A stretch of 38,420 nucleotides of DNA from Campylobacterales bacterium (GTDB lineage Bacteria > Campylobacterota > Campylobacteria > Campylobacterales > QNZT01). How positions within the stretch are numbered: the first letter of the stretch is position 1; each line of letters opens with the position of its first letter. Position numbers and translations under genes: made by a program. Location of the stretch: the NCBI GenBank assembly GCA_027084135.1, contig JALWLO010000103.1:1-38420 (forward strand). The letters are read 5' to 3'. The notes under the pieces are model-generated. The model saw only the letters and a list, made by a program, of their open reading frames with translations, made no database searches and had not been told where the DNA came from. Positions 33,614 to 38,420 of the stretch are shown here, piece after piece.

Positions 33614-34567
33614 TTAAACGATTGTTGCGTGCAGGGATTCTCTCTTTTTGATAGCATCTGCAACCACTTTATAAAAATCCCCCGCATTAAATTTTGTCAA
33701 ATAGGCATCAGCACCGGCCTCTTCCCCTCTTATATCACTAAAGTGATCTGAGATCGAGGAGTTAAATATGAGAGGGATAGATTTAAATCTCTCATCTTTT
33801 TTTACTCTGGAAGCAAAGTGGAAACCATCAATTTTTGGCATCTCAACATCAGAGATGATCACTTTCAATTCATTGCTAATGTTCTCTCCAAAAATGCTAT
33901 ATAACTCTTCTAACTTTTCTAAGCCCATCTCTCCATCACCGGCTTCAACTACATTGAGCCCCATCTTCTCAAGTGCATTTTTTACTAATTTTCTAGCCGT
34001 TGAACTGTCATCCAGTATTAAGGCTGTTCCTTTAAATTGTTCTATCTCACCTGTTTCAATATCTGTATCAGGTTTATAAAATCCTAGATCCTCTATGATA
34101 CTTTCAAGATCAAGTATCAGAAGTACCTCATCATTCTCTATCTTTGTAACGGCGGTTATTTTTGTTCCGTCAAAGTCTTGAGAGTTTGATGTGAAGTTAG
34201 CAGGCTCGATATCACTCCATGATATTCTTCGAATTCTTCTGGCTTCATGTACGGCGAAACCTATGAGCATATTGTTAAACTCAGTAATGACAACTCTTAA
34301 CTGAACATCTTTAGGGGGTGTGATATGCATCCATTTTGCCAAGTTTATGACCGGTATGACTACTCCCCTTAAGTCAAATATCCCATCTACAAAGTCAGGA
34401 GCGCCGGGAAGTTCAGTCAGTTTTGGAAGTTTGATGATCTCTCTTACTTTCGCGACATTTACTCCGTAAATCCCTTCATATACGCCGTTTTCCGTAACCC
34501 TATATAGTCTAAAATCGACAAGTTCCATCTCATTTGAGCCAACTTTCAAGGTGTTGTCTGTAGCCAT
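33614..34567 (-). CDS. cheV: Chemotaxis protein CheV (CheW-receiver fusion)
   Basis: CheV couples receptors to CheA like CheW but can itself be phosphorylated, which aids adaptation. The 317-aa protein has a CheW-like domain (about 12-165, with VNVAKVREIIKLPKLTELPG and FDLRGVVIPVINL) followed by a receiver domain (about 185-310, with LILDDSSTARKLV, the phosphoacceptor Asp in VIISDVEMPKIDGF, and YLTKF). It is the first of three adjacent che genes and starts 2 nt after the lpxH-like gene ends. Confidence 0.97.
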   Translation of the reverse strand: MATDNTLKVGSNEMELVDFRLYRVTENGVYEGIYGVNVAKVREIIKLPKLTELPGAPDFVDGIFDLRGVVIPVINLAKWMHITPPKDVQLRVVITEFNNMLIGFAVHEARRIRRISWSDIEPANFTSNSQDFDGTKITAVTKIENDEVLLILDLESIIEDLGFYKPDTDIETGEIEQFKGTALILDDSSTARKLVKNALEKMGLNVVEAGDGEMGLEKLEELYSIFGENISNELKVIISDVEMPKIDGFHFASRVKKDERFKSIPLIFNSSISDHFSDIRGEEAGADAYLTKFNAGDFYKVVADAIKKRESLHATIV

Positions 34568-34569
34568 TA

Positions 34570-35298
34570 CTAACCCTTTATCATTTTCTTAAATACAACT
34601 CCTCCTTTTAGGGTTAATCGGTAATAGACACCTTCACAAGCAAATGAATCTAGCACTCTATAGCTAAAATCCTCTTGCTCATATAGATGGTCTATATGGT
34701 AATGTCCCTCACAAAGGAGATTGTATCTATTACCACTAATATCGTATATTTTAAATTTTTGTTTAGCAATATGGCTAAAATTTTCTATTTTTTTACAAAT
34801 ATTTTTATTTTTCTGTTTTTGTAAGATCGTTTTTGAGATGAGATTGTTGCTGAAATGATCTAATATGTTTAATATCCGTAGTATGGCACTATTTCTTATA
34901 AGTTTTACATATAGTTTATATCTAGTACTAAAGGTTTTATCTCCATGAGAGAGTGCTATTTTTTGATTGTGGTACTTTAGTACTAAGGGTTGCTTTTGAT
35001 ACGGTACTACCGAAATGTTTGGAAAAATTTTTTGAAGATTGAAGTCGTGATTTCCTTCGAGATAGATGATCTCTTTCTTTTGAGAGATCTTATTGATGAG
35101 GTCGATCACTTCTCTGTTTTGGGCGATAGTGTATGCCACCTCACCTACAAGGAGATCGAACATATCTCCTAAGAAAAAGAGTTGATTGCAGTTTATTGTA
35201 CTGCTTGCGATATCTTGTAGAAACTCCAAAAACGCTTCACGAACCCCTTTTTGGTAGTGGGCATCGGTGATAAATATCGCATCTTCTTGAAGTCTCAT
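34570..35298 (-). CDS. lpxH: Metallophosphoesterase, LpxH-like (UDP-2,3-diacylglucosamine diphosphatase)
   Basis: The 242-aa protein has the calcineurin-like metal-binding motifs of LpxH, the lipid A enzyme that cleaves UDP-2,3-diacylglucosamine: FITDAHYQKG (Asp12, His14), FFLGDMFDL (Asp45), YLEGNHDFNL (Asn83, His84), LSHGDK and a C-terminal GHYHIDH. A Lys/Asn/Ile-rich middle section (LQKQKNKNICKKIENFSH) is much more AT-rich than the neighbours. The ATG overlaps the argC stop (ATGA). lpxB, the next enzyme in lipid A synthesis, is three genes upstream, which supports the role, but function of this divergent member is inferred. Two copies of the iterated palindrome lie in it. Confidence 0.75.
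   Translation of the reverse strand: MRLQEDAIFITDAHYQKGVREAFLEFLQDIASSTINCNQLFFLGDMFDLLVGEVAYTIAQNREVIDLINKISQKKEIIYLEGNHDFNLQKIFPNISVVPYQKQPLVLKYHNQKIALSHGDKTFSTRYKLYVKLIRNSAILRILNILDHFSNNLISKTILQKQKNKNICKKIENFSHIAKQKFKIYDISGNRYNLLCEGHYHIDHLYEQEDFSYRVLDSFACEGVYYRLTLKGGVVFKKMIKG
34922..34931. repeat. CTAGTACTAA copy inside the lpxH-like gene
   Basis: One-step variant, read on the - strand as Phe-Ser-Thr-Arg (FSTRYK). Confidence 0.85.
34977..34986. repeat. TTAGTACTAA copy inside the lpxH-like gene
   Basis: Perfect copy, read on the - strand in the other open frame as Leu-Val-Leu-Lys (PLVLKYH), only 55 bp from the previous copy. Confidence 0.9.
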
Positions 35299-36305
35299 GG
35301 AGTATAAGGGATAGTTGGGATACCAAGCCCCTCATCAAATCCAAACATCAAGTTTGCATTGACAACCGCTTGCGATGATGCGCCTCTAAGTAGATTGTCG
35401 ATGGCGGAATTTAGGTAGAGCTTTTTACCCTCTCGTTTGGCAAAGATATCGCAAAAGTTTGTGCCGCTACAGTTTTTTACACTAACGGGATTTTCAAAAA
35501 CTCTGATAAACGGAGCGTTTTGATAATAGGCTTTTAGTACTAAGAGTGGATCGATCTCCTCTTTTAGTACTAAGTAGCTGTCGACCAGCTCTCCTCTGGT
35601 TATAGGAAGTAGATGTGGAACAAAGGTGATATCAAAACTTTTTCCGCTACTCTTTTGAAGCTTTTCAGCGATTTCTGGTTCATGTCTGTGAGCCATAGGG
35701 TTGTAGGCAAAGATATTTTCGTTAATAGTTACAAAGTGGGTATTGTTGATACACTTTTTACCGGCTCCGCTTACACCGCTCTTTGCATCGATAAAGATAG
35801 GATAATTTGCATCGATATAGGGAGTAAACGGCAAAAGTGCAAGTAGGGCGGCGGTAGGGTAGCATCCGGGGTTTGCGACAAGATCGCTTCTTTTTATCTC
35901 CTCTTTATATAGCTCCGGCAATCCGTAAACCGCACTCTCTAGATGCGCTTTATCCTCATGTGGACAGTAGTGTCTCTCATAGGTTTCAAGTTCTAATCTA
36001 TAATCAGCCGAGAGATCAACTACTTTGACTCCCAGATCCAATAGCTCTTTTGCAAATCCCATCGAAGCTTTGTGTGGAAGCGCTAAAAAAGCCAATTTTG
36101 CTTTTTGGGCGACCACTTTCGCATCTGCCTTCTTTACATCGAACTCTATCATAGCGGTAAGAGAGGGGTGAAGTGCGCTTACACTCTCCTCACCGCTACT
36201 TGTGGCGATATAACTAATCTTAAAGTTTGGATGGTGGATAAGGATCTTTATCAGCTCTAGTCCGGTAAAGCCGCTTGCTCCTATGATCGCTACAGGGATA
36301 GACAT
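35295..36305 (-). CDS. argC: N-acetyl-gamma-glutamyl-phosphate reductase
   Basis: ArgC makes N-acetylglutamate semialdehyde in arginine synthesis. The 336-aa protein has the NADP-binding loop GASGFTGLELI at 9-19, the catalytic cysteine Cys148 in VANPGCYPTAA, the segment DAKSGVSGAGK, and the histidine motif NPMAHRHEPEI near 205-215. It starts one nucleotide after greA ends and overlaps the lpxH-like gene by four bases. Two perfect copies of the iterated palindrome each encode Leu-Val-Leu-Lys, 30 bp apart. Confidence 0.97.
   Translation of the reverse strand: MSIPVAIIGASGFTGLELIKILIHHPNFKISYIATSSGEESVSALHPSLTAMIEFDVKKADAKVVAQKAKLAFLALPHKASMGFAKELLDLGVKVVDLSADYRLELETYERHYCPHEDKAHLESAVYGLPELYKEEIKRSDLVANPGCYPTAALLALLPFTPYIDANYPIFIDAKSGVSGAGKKCINNTHFVTINENIFAYNPMAHRHEPEIAEKLQKSSGKSFDITFVPHLLPITRGELVDSYLVLKEEIDPLLVLKAYYQNAPFIRVFENPVSVKNCSGTNFCDIFAKREGKKLYLNSAIDNLLRGASSQAVVNANLMFGFDEGLGIPTIPYTP
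35534..35543. repeat. TTAGTACTAA copy inside argC (first)
   Basis: Perfect copy, read on the - strand as Leu-Val-Leu-Lys in DPLLVLKAYY. Confidence 0.9.
35564..35573. repeat. TTAGTACTAA copy inside argC (second)
   Basis: Perfect copy 30 bp from the first and in the same frame, read as Leu-Val-Leu-Lys in SYLVLKEEID. Confidence 0.9.
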
Positions 36306-36306
36306 A

Positions 36307-36792
36307 CTAAAACTCTATCTCTTTGTAGGTGATCGAGAGTATCTCAAACTCCCGCTCACCACCGGGTAGTTGGACTCTAACTTCATCTCCCTCTTCTTTA
36401 CCCATCAAGCCTTTTGCCAATGGGGAGAGTATGGAGATGAGTCCTTTGTCGGGATTGCTCTCATAGGTTCCGACGATCGTATAGGTGCTCTCCTCTTCGG
36501 TATCTAGATCGCAGAGGGTTACGGTCGATCCGAACATTACCCGATCGTGAGGTAGTTTGGATGGATCTACCTCTTGTACATTGTCATAGAGTTCAGCCAG
36601 TTCGGCTATTCTATTTTCGATAAATCTCAGTTTCTCTCTTGCCGCATGATACTCAGCATTCTCTTTGAGATCCCCATGTCCTCTGGCGATATCTATCTCT
36701 TCAACCGTTTTGGGTCGTTGGTTTGTTTTTAGATCATGGAGCTCATCTGCGAGCTTTCTATATCCATGTGTCGTTATTGGTTGTTTTTGCAT
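36307..36792 (-). CDS. greA: Transcription elongation factor GreA
   Basis: GreA rescues backtracked RNA polymerase by stimulating transcript cleavage. The 161-aa protein has the N-terminal antiparallel coiled coil (about 5-75) with the acidic tip region EEIDIARGHGDLKENAEYHA and a C-terminal FKBP-like domain (IVGTYESNPDKGLISILSPL, LMGKEEGDEVRVQLPGG). The ATG at 36792 was chosen because AGGAG lies 6 nt upstream; a GTG two codons earlier is too close to that site. A TATAAT overlapping the lpxB stop is a likely own promoter. Confidence 0.97.
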   Translation of the reverse strand: MQKQPITTHGYRKLADELHDLKTNQRPKTVEEIDIARGHGDLKENAEYHAAREKLRFIENRIAELAELYDNVQEVDPSKLPHDRVMFGSTVTLCDLDTEEESTYTIVGTYESNPDKGLISILSPLAKGLMGKEEGDEVRVQLPGGEREFEILSITYKEIEF

Positions 36793-36831
36793 TTGCACTC
36801 CTAATTAATTCCAAAATAAAATATTGTAGCT

Positions 36832-36837
36832 ATTATA
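36832..36837 (-). promoter_or_regulatory. -10 box for greA overlapping the lpxB stop codon
   Basis: On the - strand a perfect TATAAT contains the TAA stop of lpxB and lies 39 nt before the greA ATG. This spacing suits a short-leader promoter for greA-argC-lpxH. No -35 box is evident. Confidence 0.45.
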
Positions 36838-37855
36838 ACAAATTATGTAAATTTTTCACACTACCGTGAGAGAGGAGCTCTCTGATAGCGATCGAGTCTT
36901 TGTTGAACTTCTCTTCATCAAGCTCTATATAGGCTTTTAGGAGATTATCAACGGTTACGGTATCTTGTAATAGTTCGGTATGCATCGGTGGATTGTTAGA
37001 GAAGTGTAGAAGAAGATTGGCAAGACCTACATAGGGTAGTTTGACAAACATTTTTGCTATTTTGAAGTCTATCGGTTTGGCTTTATAGGCTAGCACAAAG
37101 GGAGTGCCGATGATCGCGGCTTCAAGTGTAGCGGTTCCCGAACAGATAAAAGCAAAGTCACTGTGGGCTAAAGTTTCGTGAGCGCTGTATGAGATGTCAA
37201 ATTCACCTAGATCACCGTAGAGATCTTTGATATCGTGATACTTTAAAAAGGGTGGGACGATGATGGTTTTATTGCTCTCAAGCTCTTTTGCCAATGCTTT
37301 GAAAATCGGCATCAATCTCTTGATTTCCCCCCTTCTGCTGCCGGGCATAAATGCGATATTTTTATATGAAACGGTTGGATTTCTTCTAAGCTTTATCTCA
37401 TCCAAAAGGGGATTTCCTACATAGGTGGCGTTGGTAAAATATCTATCTTCAAATGGGAAAATAGAGGCTTGAATATCACAATATCTATCAATCTTTTTCA
37501 CTCTCCCCTTTTTCCAAGCCCAAACTTTGGGCAGTATGTAGTAGACGATCTTTTTATCTGGATATCTCTTTTTGATCTCTTTGGCAAGAGGCAGGTTAAA
37601 GGATGGGGCGTCTATAAGCAAAACGGTATTGCACTCTTTGGCAAGAAGCGTCATCTCTTTAAGAGCTTTTTTGGCTAGTTTGATCTTGGATATCACATCA
37701 AAAAAACCCATCACCGAAAACGCTTGCATATCGTAGATGGGAGAACCGAAGCGCTTATCAAATATACCGCTTATCTCAATATCCGGATCGAGTCTTAAAA
37801 GAGGTTCTAGATGTATATTGGCTGAGGGTTCGAGTGCCGATACAAGGAGTTTCAT
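36833..37855 (-). CDS. lpxB: Lipid-A-disaccharide synthase
   Basis: LpxB joins UDP-2,3-diacylglucosamine and lipid X to make the lipid A disaccharide at the inner membrane. The 340-aa GT-B-type enzyme begins KLLVSALEPSANIHLEPLL, then has LLIDAPSFNLPLA, YYILPKVWAWKKGRVKKID, FMPGSRRGEIKRLMP and the C-terminal SGTATLEAAIIGTPFVLAYK; all are recognisable LpxB segments. It is a little shorter than the roughly 380-aa Escherichia coli protein, as is usual in this phylum. It is 23 nt downstream of the outer-membrane protein gene and upstream of greA. Confidence 0.96.
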   Translation of the reverse strand: MKLLVSALEPSANIHLEPLLRLDPDIEISGIFDKRFGSPIYDMQAFSVMGFFDVISKIKLAKKALKEMTLLAKECNTVLLIDAPSFNLPLAKEIKKRYPDKKIVYYILPKVWAWKKGRVKKIDRYCDIQASIFPFEDRYFTNATYVGNPLLDEIKLRRNPTVSYKNIAFMPGSRRGEIKRLMPIFKALAKELESNKTIIVPPFLKYHDIKDLYGDLGEFDISYSAHETLAHSDFAFICSGTATLEAAIIGTPFVLAYKAKPIDFKIAKMFVKLPYVGLANLLLHFSNNPPMHTELLQDTVTVDNLLKAYIELDEEKFNKDSIAIRELLSHGSVKNLHNLL

Positions 37856-37878
37856 TCAAACAGTATCCGAAAATCGGG

Positions 37879-38418
37879 TTAAAAGACAAACTTAAACCCG
37901 ATATAACCGGCTGAATTGAAAGTTACATCTTTCTTGTTATAGTTTGTGTCGATATTTCTATATCCGAGGTATACATCGATATTTTGGATCACCTGCATAT
38001 CTGCCTCGATTCTATACTCAAGGTAGCTATCCGCATCTGAAAAAGAGAGCGGGGAGGGTGCGTAGGCAAACTTGATCCCAAGTGCGCTTTTTGGTAGATT
38101 TCCAAGATACATTCTAGCTTTTGCACTTACATATATAGGTAGAGCGATAAAATTTTCATCTAGGGCATCGTTGGAGCTAAGTATAGCTCTAAGCCCTACG
38201 CCAAACTTTAGATTTGGATAGCCGTAAGGTGAATTTTCTACATAAAATCCCGCTCCAAAGAGGTTGTCATCATCTCCGCTGATAAAATTGCCGTCAAAGT
38301 AGAAGTTTCTATACTCAAGTGAGTGGGTTTTCGTGGCAAGTGAGACTCTTCCCTCAATCTCAAGGTCACTGCTATTGATATTGAGACCAAGTGATGCTTT
38401 CTCTCCACCATGTAGTAC
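37879..38418 (-). CDS. YfaZ-like outer-membrane beta-barrel protein, C-terminal part (5' end outside window)
   Basis: One open frame enters from the window edge and runs 179 residues to TAA. It shows alternating polar/hydrophobic strands typical of a beta-barrel: SLEYRNFYFDGNFISGDDD, FGAGFYVENSPYGYPNLKFG, IYVSAKARMYLGNLPKSALG and DVYLGYRNIDTNY. It ends in KFVF, a C-terminal phenylalanine as in Bam-assembled outer-membrane proteins. The pattern resembles the YfaZ family, whose function is unknown. The signal peptide is outside the window. The family call is from memory of its features and is moderate in confidence; the barrel call is stronger. Confidence 0.7.
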   Translation of the reverse strand, partial: VLHGGEKASLGLNINSSDLEIEGRVSLATKTHSLEYRNFYFDGNFISGDDDNLFGAGFYVENSPYGYPNLKFGVGLRAILSSNDALDENFIALPIYVSAKARMYLGNLPKSALGIKFAYAPSPLSFSDADSYLEYRIEADMQVIQNIDVYLGYRNIDTNYNKKDVTFNSAGYIGFKFVF

Positions 38419-38420
38419 AC

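Noticed and set aside
38238-38420. 60-residue - strand open frame at the right edge
   Set aside because: It is an out-of-frame reading of the outer-membrane protein gene that continues through the edge in another frame.

Overview
The window is a core-genome segment of a free-living-type Campylobacterota (epsilonproteobacterial) bacterium. Three things support this: low-to-moderate GC with heavy use of AGA/ATA-type codons; a gene order (cheV-cheA-cheW, serB-tal, rplY-pth-lptF/G-lysA-pheA-hisC-fliF-fliG-fliH-dxs, greA-lpxB) that, as I recall it, is close to that of Campylobacter jejuni; and a CheA with a C-terminal receiver domain. rpoB and rpoC are separate genes that overlap by 29 bp, unlike the fused rpoBC of Helicobacter and Wolinella. 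I cannot fix the genus; a Sulfurimonas/Nitratiruptor-like relative is plausible.

Left third (1-15777, all + strand): end of tuf, rpmG, tRNA-Trp, secE, nusG, rplK, rplA, an L10-type leader, rplJ, rplL, an attenuator-like hairpin and possible internal promoter, rpoB and rpoC with a terminator-like hairpin after it. The str operon rpsL-rpsG-fusA follows, then a hairpin and tRNA-Arg(CCT). This is the translation/transcription core of the cell.

Middle (15803-29598, all - strand, read right to left): serB, tal and pilT; then rplY, pth and an LptF/LptG permease; then lysA, pheA, hisC, the flagellar base genes fliF-fliG-fliH, and dxs. Many junctions overlap or nearly touch, so long co-transcripts are likely. 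Flagellar MS-ring/C-ring genes lie directly behind amino-acid biosynthesis genes.

Right part (29599-38420): a divergent spacer between serB (-) and metF (+) carries a 167-bp imperfect palindrome that looks like a small non-autonomous mobile element. metF converges on a - strand cluster cheV-cheA-cheW, preceded by lpxH-like phosphoesterase, argC, greA, lpxB and the 3' part of a YfaZ-like outer-membrane protein cut by the window edge.

The most unusual signal is not a gene. The palindromic 10-mer TTAGTACTAA (with its one-step variant TTAGTACTAG/CTAGTACTAA) occurs 16 times by eye, where about 0.1 exact copy would be expected by chance. It clusters in three intergenic spacers, where copies pair into perfect larger palindromes (22 bp after rplA, 28 bp between metF and cheW). 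Inside genes it is read in either of the two open frames (Leu-Val-Leu or x-Ser-Thr); in the third frame it supplies a stop codon. It behaves like a highly iterated palindrome comparable in kind to cyanobacterial HIP1. No CRISPR array, integrase, IS transposase, prophage or defence gene is visible.
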